Source of the DNA: an uncultured Rickettsiales bacterium
Lineage (GTDB): Bacteria; Pseudomonadota; Alphaproteobacteria; UBA8366
NCBI GenBank assembly: GCA_913046825.1
Contig: CAJWTF010000003.1
Location: forward strand, 11,487-75,486
Direction: 5' to 3'
Length of the DNA: 64,000 nt
Shown here: positions 16,910 to 25,463 of the stretch, in pieces
How positions within the stretch are numbered: the stretch's first letter is position 1
Layout of the letters: each line of letters opens with the position of its first letter
The notes under the pieces: generated by a model
Told to the model about the DNA's origin: nothing
The model's input: the letters and a program-made list of their open reading frames with translations, nothing else
Database searches by the model: none
Translations under genes and position numbers: made by a program

Positions 16910-19087
16910 TTAGGCGGTAAACCGCCGGATAACGTTCTCCATAATGCGGGAGATGTTGTTGTCGTAATTATCATGCGACAGCGATCCGCAAAATGTTATG
17001 GATCCGACTGAGAAGACCGCGCCACCACCGGGGCAATCAAAATAGATCATGTCGGCGCGGACCAGCTCTTCGTGGCTATCCCCGGGGATCGTGGTGTCGT
17101 TGGTGAGCATTTCCTCGGGCACTAACTTGAAATGGTTTTGTGGACTTTCCGACGTTGCCAGAATGACGGCGTTGGGTGGTGTGCCGAGGCGATGATCGGC
17201 GCGGTCCAATTCGAATCCCGCAGCCCCGCCGCCCGAAAGGCCGAAATCTCCGATGACCCGGTCGGGCACGCCCTGGAAAATCCAATTGGTCTCCAGTTTA
17301 TCGGCCCCGGGTCGGCGGCTGTAATAGGTGCCCTGAAACTTTCCTTGTGAGGAGAACCCGAGGCCGCAGAGCGCCTGTGGTGGCCGCCCGTTGCGCCGCC
17401 AGAGGCCACCGTATTCGCCGTCGAACGCGTGATAATATTCGCCGGGCTCAGCCGCCCAGGCCCGAATGCCGTCTTCTGCCCGACGGACTTCGATAATGCC
17501 GTCCTTCTCCGGGTGCAGCGCCACCCGCCAATAGAACCCATTACCGCCGAGATAAACCAGCTTGCCGCCGGTATCGCGATACTCGGTCAAGGCGTCGAGG
17601 GTCTCCGCTGTATGATATTCTGGATGGCTGCAGGTTGTGACAGCCTTATAGGGCTTCAAAAGGTCCGCACCTTCGTGGTGCAATTCCCAATCGGTGATAG
17701 TGTCGTAGGGGATGCCCTTTTCCTCAAGCCAATCGAGCAGATGCGTGTCCGCCGGCAAATGTCGCAAACCCGATCCGTGCTGGTCGTAGATTGGAAAGAA
17801 TCCGGGCCGCACGTTCAACATCGGCCTGTGCCAAGAAACATTGCAGATGCCGGAGCCGTCAGTGTGAAAGTTATAGGTTGAGAGGCCGAATTCCCGATGC
17901 TCATACGGATTATGGGGGAAGGCGCCCCATTCCTTGGCGCGACGGGTCCAGGTGCTGTCAAAATCGCGCCGCGCCTGATTGCCATAAATGGTATAGGTAA
18001 ATGTTGGGATGATGACGCAAAGATCAGCTGTTTGTTTGCCCTTCGGCGGACAGACGACGAAGGGCAGGATTTCCCAATCGTCACCGGACTGCAGCCGTGC
18101 ACCGTAAAGTCCGGTCTTTAGGCCGTCCGGTACCGTGAAGGAAAAATCTGTCTCCCAGTTGCAGTCAGCGATGTCGTCATCATGGAAGTGAATGGCACCA
18201 TAGGTCTCCGGCGCATGCTGCCACCGCATTTCCTCGGCCTGCCAGTTCGAGCCGGTCATGGCCCGGGCCGGGGCATTGTGGACATATCCATGCAGTCCGA
18301 GCGGTCCCATATCGATCACGCGGGTTGTCGAAATGCCGCTGCTGAAATCCCATCGGGCCGACAGGTTCGTCTCCTTCACGGATGGGTCGATGGCAGCGCC
18401 GAATATGCTTGGTGCTTCGATCTTACCGTTGAAATGCCCGGAAACCGGCTCGCCACCCAAAGCAGCTATCAGGATTGGCGCGTCGGCCTCGATCTTCGCT
18501 TCTCCGTCTAATGTCGTCGATTGTCTGACGGTCGATGTGGCCGGTCCGGCGAGTTCCTGTTGGCCGACGAAGACCTTGCCCGTGGAGGCGTCGATGCTTC
18601 CCCAGACTTTGTACCACGTGCGTTCGCGCAACGGCGTCTCGGTGGACAAACGAAGCGCTTCACCTCCTTCCGTTCCGACGATTACCTCAACGCCGTTCGG
18701 GCCCACCGCTACCGCGAGACCCTTACCGGTCTTGGGGTCGAAGCGGCTGATCACCCCCTGGTTTTCTTTCTTCAGCCGCGTCGGCCAAATCGTCGCCGAG
18801 AAAGTGAGGCAATCGACACCGTCGAATGCGCTGCCCGGGACAACCTTGGCGTAGGAGCCGAGGTTAATTTGCTGAACGCGCGCCGGATAAAATCCGGTGA
18901 ATTCCGCGGGTGTATCCACTTCCTTAATGCCGGGGCCCGCCGGGTTCGGATCACCACAGGTAATACGGACCAGTTTTGCCTGATAGGGAGTTGGTGACGT
19001 GCAGGAAACTTTGAAGGCGATGGTGTCGCCGGGGCGGACCGACAGCTTGTCGCTGTATCCGATGAGCGGGATCTTACTTTCTGTCAT
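16910..19087 (-). CDS. N,N-dimethylformamidase large (beta) subunit homologue
   Basis: A 725-residue protein with the architecture of the DMFase large subunit. An N-terminal beta-domain opens with I-P-L-I-G-Y-S-D-K-L-S-V-R-P-G-D. A LamG-like beta-sandwich with W-Y-K-V-W-G-S-I-D follows, and then a large C-terminal domain with T-C-S-H-P-E-Y-H-T and V-Y-L-G-G-N-G-F-Y-W-R. In the known enzyme this last domain holds a mononuclear iron bound by two Tyr and one Glu and hydrolyses dimethylformamide to dimethylamine and formate. The small subunit of about 130 residues that pairs with it is not next to this gene. The amide substrate is therefore uncertain. The start is ATG 19087, and the gene leads a four-gene minus-strand run. 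Confidence 0.85.
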   Translation of the reverse strand: MTESKIPLIGYSDKLSVRPGDTIAFKVSCTSPTPYQAKLVRITCGDPNPAGPGIKEVDTPAEFTGFYPARVQQINLGSYAKVVPGSAFDGVDCLTFSATIWPTRLKKENQGVISRFDPKTGKGLAVAVGPNGVEVIVGTEGGEALRLSTETPLRERTWYKVWGSIDASTGKVFVGQQELAGPATSTVRQSTTLDGEAKIEADAPILIAALGGEPVSGHFNGKIEAPSIFGAAIDPSVKETNLSARWDFSSGISTTRVIDMGPLGLHGYVHNAPARAMTGSNWQAEEMRWQHAPETYGAIHFHDDDIADCNWETDFSFTVPDGLKTGLYGARLQSGDDWEILPFVVCPPKGKQTADLCVIIPTFTYTIYGNQARRDFDSTWTRRAKEWGAFPHNPYEHREFGLSTYNFHTDGSGICNVSWHRPMLNVRPGFFPIYDQHGSGLRHLPADTHLLDWLEEKGIPYDTITDWELHHEGADLLKPYKAVTTCSHPEYHTAETLDALTEYRDTGGKLVYLGGNGFYWRVALHPEKDGIIEVRRAEDGIRAWAAEPGEYYHAFDGEYGGLWRRNGRPPQALCGLGFSSQGKFQGTYYSRRPGADKLETNWIFQGVPDRVIGDFGLSGGGAAGFELDRADHRLGTPPNAVILATSESPQNHFKLVPEEMLTNDTTIPGDSHEELVRADMIYFDCPGGGAVFSVGSITFCGSLSHDNYDNNISRIMENVIRRFTA

Positions 19088-19170
19088 GACATCGCCAATT
19101 CGTTGGTTCGCCTCATATCTTCACTTAGGTTAGTGTATAGGTAATGTCGACGAACCCGAAAGGAGCCGAG

Positions 19171-20487
19171 ATGTCACAGTCTTCCGAAGAGTTGTTCGGC
19201 CACGCGCGCGAACGCCTGGCAGGTGGTGTTTCCCATGAAAGCCGGTTCAAGGGACCCTTCCCGAAATACATCGAGCGTGCCGAAGGGGCGCGAAAGTGGG
19301 AAGTCGACGGTAAGGAATATATCGACTACGCGATGGGCAGCGCCTCCCTGTTGTTGGGTCATGCGCACCCGAAGGTTGTCGCCGCTCTGACGGGGCAGGC
19401 TGCAAAGGGCAGTTTTTTCGCCGATTGCCATCCGTTGGAAATCAAATGGGCCGGATTGATCCAAGAATTAATTCCGTCTGCCGAGCGCGTGCGGTTCGTC
19501 AGTTCCGGCACGGAAGCGACGATGCTGGCGATCCGGATCGGTCGCGCTTATTCCGGTAAGAATAAGATATTGCGCTTCGAGGGGCATTACCACGGCTGGC
19601 ACGAATTCGTCGATCTCGGCATGAACGCGCCCTACGACAAACCGACCTCGCTTGGGATATTACCGGGCACCGTCGATTGTACGGTCGTCGTGAAGCCGGA
19701 TTTGGCAAAACTTGAGGAAGCGCTGAAGAGTGACGACGATATCGGCACGATCATCTGCGAGGTGTCGGGAGCGAACTACGGCAGCGTGCCATTGCCGGAC
19801 GGGTTTTTGCCAGAATTGCGGCGCCTTGCCGACGTGCATAAAGCCGTGTTGATTTTTGACGAAGTGATCACCGGGTTCCGCTGGAGTCCGGGTGGGCGGC
19901 AAGCACGCGATGGGGTGATTCCGGATCTGACCACAATGGCCAAGATCGTAACCGGCGGCATGCCAGGTGGGGCCGTTGGTGGTCGGGTGGAATTCATGCG
20001 CTTGCTCGATCCGTCGGTCGAATTTCGTGGTAAGACGCCGGGTGTCACGCATAAAGGTACCTTTAATGGTAATCCACTGGTCGCGGCGACCGGCGTAGCG
20101 GCTTTATCGGAAATTAAGACTGGTATGCCCAACAAGCTGGCGGATGCAGCGGCGGAACGCTTGCGCACCGGCATGCGGAAAGTCATCCAGCAACATCAGG
20201 TTGCGGGCGCGGTCTATGGCGAAGCATCCACATTCCATCTCTATCTTGGCGAAGGCGTAGCGGATGGCTCGGTCGCCGAGCTGGGGGCTGAGAAAATTCG
20301 TGGCATCAACAAAGGCACCGTGACCGCGATGCAGGGCGGCTTGCGTAAACGCGGCGTCGATCTGATGTCCCATATGAGCGGCGTCACCTCGATGGCTCAT
20401 ACGGATGCGGATATCGATGAGACCTTGGGAGCCTTTGAGGACACGGTGCAAGAGATGATCGGCGCTGGACATATTGGCGGCGCCTAA
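19171..20487 (+). CDS. Class III aminotransferase, glutamate-1-semialdehyde-aminomutase-like
   Basis: A 438-residue PLP enzyme whose motifs follow HemL: S-S-G-T-E-A-T-M (111-118), Y-H-G-W-H near 140, Asp230 in F-D-E-V-I-T-G-F-R, and Lys258 in T-M-A-K-I-V-T-G-G-M-P-G-G-A-V-G-G. HemL itself has K-x-x-G-G-G-x-P in the same place, so a haem role is possible. However, a catabolic aminotransferase or mutase is as likely, because no other haem gene is present. The start is set at ATG 19171, since AAAGGAGCCGAG precedes it. An earlier in-frame ATG at 19144 has no ribosome binding site. It diverges from the dimethylformamidase-like gene. Confidence 0.88.
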   Translation: MSQSSEELFGHARERLAGGVSHESRFKGPFPKYIERAEGARKWEVDGKEYIDYAMGSASLLLGHAHPKVVAALTGQAAKGSFFADCHPLEIKWAGLIQELIPSAERVRFVSSGTEATMLAIRIGRAYSGKNKILRFEGHYHGWHEFVDLGMNAPYDKPTSLGILPGTVDCTVVVKPDLAKLEEALKSDDDIGTIICEVSGANYGSVPLPDGFLPELRRLADVHKAVLIFDEVITGFRWSPGGRQARDGVIPDLTTMAKIVTGGMPGGAVGGRVEFMRLLDPSVEFRGKTPGVTHKGTFNGNPLVAATGVAALSEIKTGMPNKLADAAAERLRTGMRKVIQQHQVAGAVYGEASTFHLYLGEGVADGSVAELGAEKIRGINKGTVTAMQGGLRKRGVDLMSHMSGVTSMAHTDADIDETLGAFEDTVQEMIGAGHIGGA

Positions 20488-20495
20488 TCGGCTGA

Positions 20496-21596
20496 ATGGA
20501 TTCCGTAACGCAATTCGCCCTGGGCGCGATCGTAGGAACGGCCGTGCTCGGCAATAGTATGGGCGTGCGCCGAGCGGCGATCACGGGTGGACTGCTCGGG
20601 ACGCTGCCGGACCTCGACGTCTTCTTGCCTGCCGATGATCCCATCGACAGTTTCGTTGGGCACCGAGGGCCTAGTCATTCGCTGATTGTGCATTTGACTG
20701 TGGCCCCGGTCATCGGAGAGACGTTGGTCCGGTGCCTTCAAAAGCTGAAGAAATATCGTGCGCGAATTTATATTGCGGTCTTTCTTTGCCTGGCGACACA
20801 CGCCCTATTAGACGCCATGACGATATATGGGACGCGGCTGTTTTGGCCCGTTTGGCCGGAACCATTGGGCCTCGGGTCGATTTTCATCATTGATCCGCTC
20901 TATACGCTGCCGCTTCTGATTGTGACCATTTGGGCGTTCTTCAGGCGGAATTGGAGTGTGAGGTTCGGTAAAGCGGTCACATTATCCCTGATGATATCCA
21001 GTCTCTATCTTGGTTGGACGGTCGTCGGGCAGAAAGTTGTTGAGGCGCGGGGTGCGGCATACTTGGCAGGTCGAGGGATCGAACCTCAGTCGATTCTCGC
21101 CGGACCAACGCCGCTAAATTCCATGTTTTGGCGCATGATTGCCGTCGACCGCGATATTTATTACCACGTCTATATGCCGATTCTTGGGAGCGATGAAACC
21201 TTCACGGCATATCGTCATAGCCGGTGGGAGTTGTCGGTTTCCTGCTGGGCGGTCAGAGCTGTTGCGGGAGAGGGGATCGCAGGGATCTTGGCCCGGTTCG
21301 CCGATGGGTTCTATCAAGTAACCCTTCGGGATGCCACCATTCTGGTGTCCGATCTGCGCATGGGTCTTTATCCAGAGTATTCCTTTCAATTCGCGATTGC
21401 CGAGCGTCGAGGCGCGGTCATTGAGGATACCTCGCCGCGACGTATCCGGGGCAATCGCAATCAGCCGGGAGATATGGAGTGGTTGCTGGCTGGTGTTCGG
21501 GGTGCCAGAGCAATTCGCCCAGCGGAGGCGGACCAATTAATCAAGGATATACCGACGCGCTTGGCCCAAGAGAACCGGTTTATCACGGCTTGCTGA
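20496..21596 (+). CDS. Membrane-bound metal-dependent hydrolase (DUF457/YdjM-like)
   Basis: A 366-residue protein with about five hydrophobic segments in the first 170 residues. The conserved run G-T-L-P-D-L-D, then G-H-R-G-P-S-H-S, then H-A-L-L-D-A-M-T-I-Y-G-T-R-L-F-W-P and I-D-P-L-Y-T-L-P is the signature of this membrane family. The acidic and His residues are presumed metal ligands. The C-terminal 180 residues are soluble. The cellular role is unknown, and related proteins are sometimes tied to envelope lipid or the SOS response. It starts 8 bp after the aminotransferase stop. Confidence 0.88.
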   Translation: MDSVTQFALGAIVGTAVLGNSMGVRRAAITGGLLGTLPDLDVFLPADDPIDSFVGHRGPSHSLIVHLTVAPVIGETLVRCLQKLKKYRARIYIAVFLCLATHALLDAMTIYGTRLFWPVWPEPLGLGSIFIIDPLYTLPLLIVTIWAFFRRNWSVRFGKAVTLSLMISSLYLGWTVVGQKVVEARGAAYLAGRGIEPQSILAGPTPLNSMFWRMIAVDRDIYYHVYMPILGSDETFTAYRHSRWELSVSCWAVRAVAGEGIAGILARFADGFYQVTLRDATILVSDLRMGLYPEYSFQFAIAERRGAVIEDTSPRRIRGNRNQPGDMEWLLAGVRGARAIRPAEADQLIKDIPTRLAQENRFITAC

Positions 21597-21661
21597 TCCG
21601 CCATGAGGTCTCCTTTGCATAATAGTATGACCCTTCAAAGTGGAACATCGGGCGTGGCAAC

Positions 21662-22501
21662 GTGAGATATCTTTCAGTCCTAATTGTACTCATGATCGCG
21701 GTCAGCGGATGTAGCCGCTTTAAGCTGCTTTATTCATTTGGCGGGGAGGCGATTCAAAGCGAGACGGAGTTCTATCTCGATCTGAACGAGGAAGAAGAAG
21801 CGGCCTTGGAGCGAAGCGTCGGTGAACTCATCTCATGGCATCGGGCGGAAATGTTGCCTCGCTATGCTGAATTTTTCCGTAATGGTGCGGAGGCAGCCGA
21901 TAGCGGCGCGCTTGATGAACTCCGGGTTAGGTCGGCAATCCAAGAGATGCGGACCCTCCTCAGACAGACGGTTGAGGGTGCCGTACCTCATGTCGCCGCT
22001 GTTCTGGCGGGGCACACCAAACCACGAAAGCTGAACCATCTTCGCGCCCGCATGGCGGAACGCTCCGCCGAACGGCGCGAGGAGCTTGAAGTCCCGAAGT
22101 TGGAATGGCTGGCGGAGAGAACCGAGAGCTCGGTGCGTCGCTTCGAGCGATTTTTTGGCGATTTATCCGAGGCGCAAGTAGCAATGGTGCAGCGTTATTT
22201 TGCCGATACTGCGGGGTCATCAAATCCATGGCAACGGGTGCGCGAGGATCGCCGCCAAGCCTTTCTCGCATTTCTTGCCGGGCGGCCTGATCAAGATCGA
22301 ATCGCGAAGTTTCTGCCTCGAATTCTGCTCCACTCCGACCAAGTCGTTGGGCCCGAATATAAGCTGTTAGCGGATGCTTGGTGGGCCCGGTTTACGGATT
22401 GGATGGTGGAGATGATGGGCTCGCTCGATGCAAAGCAAAGGCTATACTTTTCCACAACGTTGCGGGATTACGCGGATGATATGATCGATCTGTCGAGTTA
22501 A
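21662..22501 (+). CDS. Lipoprotein of DUF6279 type
   Basis: A 279-residue predicted lipoprotein. The signal peptide M-R-Y-L-S-V-L-I-V-L-M-I-A-V-S-G-C carries the lipobox V-S-G-C, so acylation at Cys17 is expected. The mature part is mostly alpha-helical and charged, with D-L-N-E-E-E-E-A-A-L-E and W-H-R-x-E-M-L-P-R-Y, which fit the DUF6279 family. The function is unknown. The start is GTG at 21662. The gene lies 65 bp after the membrane hydrolase and may belong to the same transcript. Confidence 0.8.
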   Translation: MRYLSVLIVLMIAVSGCSRFKLLYSFGGEAIQSETEFYLDLNEEEEAALERSVGELISWHRAEMLPRYAEFFRNGAEAADSGALDELRVRSAIQEMRTLLRQTVEGAVPHVAAVLAGHTKPRKLNHLRARMAERSAERREELEVPKLEWLAERTESSVRRFERFFGDLSEAQVAMVQRYFADTAGSSNPWQRVREDRRQAFLAFLAGRPDQDRIAKFLPRILLHSDQVVGPEYKLLADAWWARFTDWMVEMMGSLDAKQRLYFSTTLRDYADDMIDLSS

Positions 22502-22574
22502 CGCTGTTTGGAACATTGCGCGCTGCCGATAGCACTCTATTTTCTCTGCCAAACAATTTTGGAAGGAAACGACA

Positions 22575-23432
22575 ATGGATTGGACCGAACGCCGCACCCG
22601 ATTTCGGGCGCAGATCGAAGGTGATAAATGCGTGCATCCAGGCTCCGTCTTCGACGCGATGTCGGCACGGATCGCGGAAGATTTAGGCTTCGAGATTGGC
22701 ATGTTCGCGGGCTCGACCGCCTCATTGGCGGTGCTCGGCGCACCCGACCATATTGTGCTCACGCTTCCTGAATTTGCTGGGCAGGCCTATCGAATTTGCC
22801 GGGCCGGGAACCTCGCTATTCTGGTTGATGCGGATCACGGCTACGGCAACGCATTGAACGTCATGCGCACGGTCCAGGAGTTGGAGACAGCGGGTGTGTG
22901 CGCCGCCTCCATTGAGGATACGGACCTGCCGCAACCGTTCGGCGAGCTCGGCAATACGCGTCTTCTGTCCGTCGAAGAAGGTGTGGGCAAAATGAAAGCT
23001 GCTATCGAAGCGCGCCAGGACAAGAATTTTGTCATCGCTGGTCGCACCAGTGCTGCGGCGGTCACTGGGGTCGAAGATTGCATCGTGCGTGCCAAGGCTT
23101 ACGAGCAAGTAGGCGTCGATATGATTTTCCTGGTTGGCGTGAAGACGAATGAAGATCTCGAGAAGATTTGCGGTGAGATCAATATTCCGATCGTCATCGG
23201 CGGTGGCCCTTCCCCCGATCTTCCATATTACGCGAGCCTCGGCGCGCGGATCGCATTGCAGGGCCACAAGCCGATCATGGCGGCGGTGCAAGGGGTCTAC
23301 GACACGTTGAAAGCGTTGCGGGACGGTGTGGCGCACAGTGATGTCGAGTATTTCGCCGATGCCGATTTGATGCGAAAAGTAACGCGCGGCGACGATTACG
23401 ACCGCTGGATGAAAGACTACTTGGGCGAATAG
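22575..23432 (+). CDS. Oxaloacetate decarboxylase-like protein, ICL/PEP mutase superfamily
   Basis: A 285-residue TIM-barrel enzyme. The run V-D-A-D-H-G-Y-G-N-A-L-N-V-M-R-T-V-Q-E-L-E and then S-I-E-D-T-D-L-P is the hallmark of the PA4872-type oxaloacetate decarboxylases in this superfamily. Those enzymes cleave oxaloacetate to pyruvate and CO2 with Mg2+, and some relatives act on 2-methylmalate-type substrates. The Asp pair in D-A-D and the Glu in I-E-D are the expected metal-binding residues. GGAAGGAAACGAC precedes the ATG. It begins a four-gene run with 10 bp to allA. Confidence 0.88.
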   Translation: MDWTERRTRFRAQIEGDKCVHPGSVFDAMSARIAEDLGFEIGMFAGSTASLAVLGAPDHIVLTLPEFAGQAYRICRAGNLAILVDADHGYGNALNVMRTVQELETAGVCAASIEDTDLPQPFGELGNTRLLSVEEGVGKMKAAIEARQDKNFVIAGRTSAAAVTGVEDCIVRAKAYEQVGVDMIFLVGVKTNEDLEKICGEINIPIVIGGGPSPDLPYYASLGARIALQGHKPIMAAVQGVYDTLKALRDGVAHSDVEYFADADLMRKVTRGDDYDRWMKDYLGE

Positions 23433-23442
23433 GAAACCGATC

Positions 23443-23922
23443 ATGGAAATTTCCACGCAACCGCTGACGGAAGAGGCGTTCGCGCCTTTCGGACAGGTCA
23501 TCGCGATGGGCCCGCTCGGGCGTGCGCATTCGACCCGCTATGCCGCCGATGTCGAGAACAAACGAGCGGCGGCGAGGCTCAATGTCTCGATCTCGCAGCA
23601 GATACCGACGCCCCTGCCATTAACGGTGAAGGCGATGGAAATGCATCCCCATTCGGCACAAACCTTCATCCCGACAGAAATCAAACGCTATCTTGTCTTG
23701 GTCTGTCCGAAGGACAGTGACGGCAACCCGGATGTCGGAAATCTGAAAGCGTTTGTGGCGGAGGGCAACCAAGGCATCAATTATCACGCCGACATCTGGC
23801 ATCATCCGTTCACGGTTTTGGATGATCCGGGCGAATGCGTGATGCTGCGCTATGACATGGACGACGACGAGGATACGTTGTGGTTTGTCGTCGATGATGG
23901 ACCGACAATCGTGGAGTCCTAG
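23443..23922 (+). CDS. allA: Ureidoglycolate lyase
   Basis: A 159-residue AllA family protein. M-E-M-H-P-H-S-A-Q-T-F-I-P is the central active-site signature, and Y-H-A-D-I-W-H-H-P-F follows near residue 112. The enzyme splits ureidoglycolate to glyoxylate and urea, the last carbon-releasing step of allantoin and purine breakdown. No allantoinase, allantoicase or urease gene lies in this window, so the pathway partners are elsewhere or this copy serves another ureido compound. It starts 10 bp after the oxaloacetate decarboxylase-like gene. Confidence 0.9.
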   Translation: MEISTQPLTEEAFAPFGQVIAMGPLGRAHSTRYAADVENKRAAARLNVSISQQIPTPLPLTVKAMEMHPHSAQTFIPTEIKRYLVLVCPKDSDGNPDVGNLKAFVAEGNQGINYHADIWHHPFTVLDDPGECVMLRYDMDDDEDTLWFVVDDGPTIVES

Positions 23923-23937
23923 AAAGGGATTAGAGCG

Positions 23938-24930
23938 ATGGCGATGGAGCTTTTATTCGGTGTGCAGACCAACGGAATCCGGCATGCGGAGGCTGATGGA
24001 ATGCCGGATATCGATACCCGGTTTCGCATGGTGAAGGAGGCCGGGGTCCACGACTATATCGATAAAACGCCGGACCCTTATGAGATCGAGGAATTTGAGG
24101 CCGCAAGCGAGAAATACGGATTGCCGGTCCGAGCCGGCGGTTGGTTCTACATGCTCGGGCGCGACGAGGCCTTGTTCGCGCAAAACATCCAAACAGCGGA
24201 ACGGCTCGGATCTCTCGTTCACAATACGCAGATTCTGACAAACCATGCGGACGGCCATCCGGTGACCAATGACGAAGTCATCGCGACCTATTTAAATTTT
24301 GCGGAGATCGGCGATAAACATGGCGTGACGCCGTGCTTTGAAGTCCACGTGAATATGTGGTCGGAAGATTTCCGTAGTGTCGCCGAGGTCGGAGAGGCGG
24401 TCGAGGCGCGGGGTGCTCCGTTCAACATGACGCTCGACCATAGCCATGTGATTTTCAAGATCGACAATCCGGCAGAGCAAGAGATCGGCGATATTCGGGG
24501 CGATGTGGAATCCGGCAAACTGATCCTCGATCCGTTCAAGGATGGGAATGTTAGCGATCAATGGATCGACGCCGGTTGGATAAAACATTGTCACGCCCGG
24601 GCCGCCATCCCGAACAATCCGAAGAATCTCGATACGGTGACTGAATTGGGTAAACCCGGACGGGGCATCCAGTATCCCTTCAAACAACCGGAGCCCGGTC
24701 AGTATCACTCGGAATGGCAGGAAGAAGCGTTGGAGCCCTGGAAGGAAACCATCCGTAGCTTGATGCGCTACCACGCTGCCGACCCCAAAGGGCAACTCGG
24801 GCAAATCTCAACCGAGTTTATTCCGGGGCCGGATTACGGACAGGGCTGCAGATATTCCCTATTTGAGCAAAGTGTGGCGTGTGTCCAATGGATGCGCGAG
24901 ACCTGGATCGATATCAGCGAGGCGGCGTGA
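23938..24930 (+). CDS. Xylose-isomerase-like TIM barrel protein
   Basis: A 330-residue protein whose pattern F-E-V-H-V-N-M-W-S-E-D, N-M-T-L-D-H-S-H-V and H-C-H-A-R-A-A fits the metal-dependent xylose-isomerase-like barrel (AP endonuclease 2 superfamily). Glu and His in the first run and Asp and His in the second are likely metal ligands. The superfamily includes sugar isomerases, epimerases and dehydratases, so the exact reaction is open. It starts 15 bp after allA, and its stop overlaps the next start, so it is part of the same transcript. Confidence 0.75.
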   Translation: MAMELLFGVQTNGIRHAEADGMPDIDTRFRMVKEAGVHDYIDKTPDPYEIEEFEAASEKYGLPVRAGGWFYMLGRDEALFAQNIQTAERLGSLVHNTQILTNHADGHPVTNDEVIATYLNFAEIGDKHGVTPCFEVHVNMWSEDFRSVAEVGEAVEARGAPFNMTLDHSHVIFKIDNPAEQEIGDIRGDVESGKLILDPFKDGNVSDQWIDAGWIKHCHARAAIPNNPKNLDTVTELGKPGRGIQYPFKQPEPGQYHSEWQEEALEPWKETIRSLMRYHAADPKGQLGQISTEFIPGPDYGQGCRYSLFEQSVACVQWMRETWIDISEAA

Positions 24931-25406
24931 GCGAAGCCCAGCGCGACGACTTGTTGATCGTCTATGTCGATGGCGACGCGTGCCCCGTGAAGGATGAAGT
25001 CTACCGGGTTGCGGGCCGTCACAACTTGCTTACCCGCGTTGTTTGCAACAGCTGGCTCCGATTGCCGCAATCACCCTTGATTGCGTTGGAAGTCGTAGCC
25101 GAAGGATTGGACGCCGCGGATAATTGGATCGTCGAGAATATCGGAGCGGCCGACATCGCGATTACCGCAGATATCCCTTTGGCGGCGCGATGTCTGGAGA
25201 AGGGTGCCACCGTCATGGGCCCGACCGGCAAACCGTTCAGCGAGCAAAATATCGGTACGGCCCTCGCAACCCGTGACCTAATGGCGGATTTGCGGGATAG
25301 AGGAGAGATACGCGGTACCAATCCATCCTTCACGAAACAGGACCGTATTCGGTTCTTGGACGCATTGGAGAATGCGGTCCAATCGGCACGACGCGCCGCC
25401 GGGTAG
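24927..25406 (+). CDS. YaiI/YqxD family protein (UPF0178, DUF188)
   Basis: A 159-residue protein with the family's opening I-V-Y-V-D-G-D-A-C-P-V-K-D-E-V, the middle A-D-I-A-I-T-A-D-I-P-L-A and the closing R-F-L-D-A-L-E. The acidic residues in V-D-G-D and T-A-D fit the PIN-like nuclease fold proposed for this family. Its function is not established. The GTG at 24927 overlaps the previous stop (GTGA), which decides the start. The protein has no obvious metabolic link to the genes before it. Confidence 0.9.
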   Translation: MSEAQRDDLLIVYVDGDACPVKDEVYRVAGRHNLLTRVVCNSWLRLPQSPLIALEVVAEGLDAADNWIVENIGAADIAITADIPLAARCLEKGATVMGPTGKPFSEQNIGTALATRDLMADLRDRGEIRGTNPSFTKQDRIRFLDALENAVQSARRAAG

Positions 25407-25463
25407 TCGGGCCACGAGACCGCCCCACATAAATCTCTAACTTGGATATACGGAGTGACACCC

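Noticed and set aside
19171..20487. Firm assignment as hemL
   Set aside because: No other haem genes are nearby and class III aminotransferases share the same motifs, so the general name is safer.
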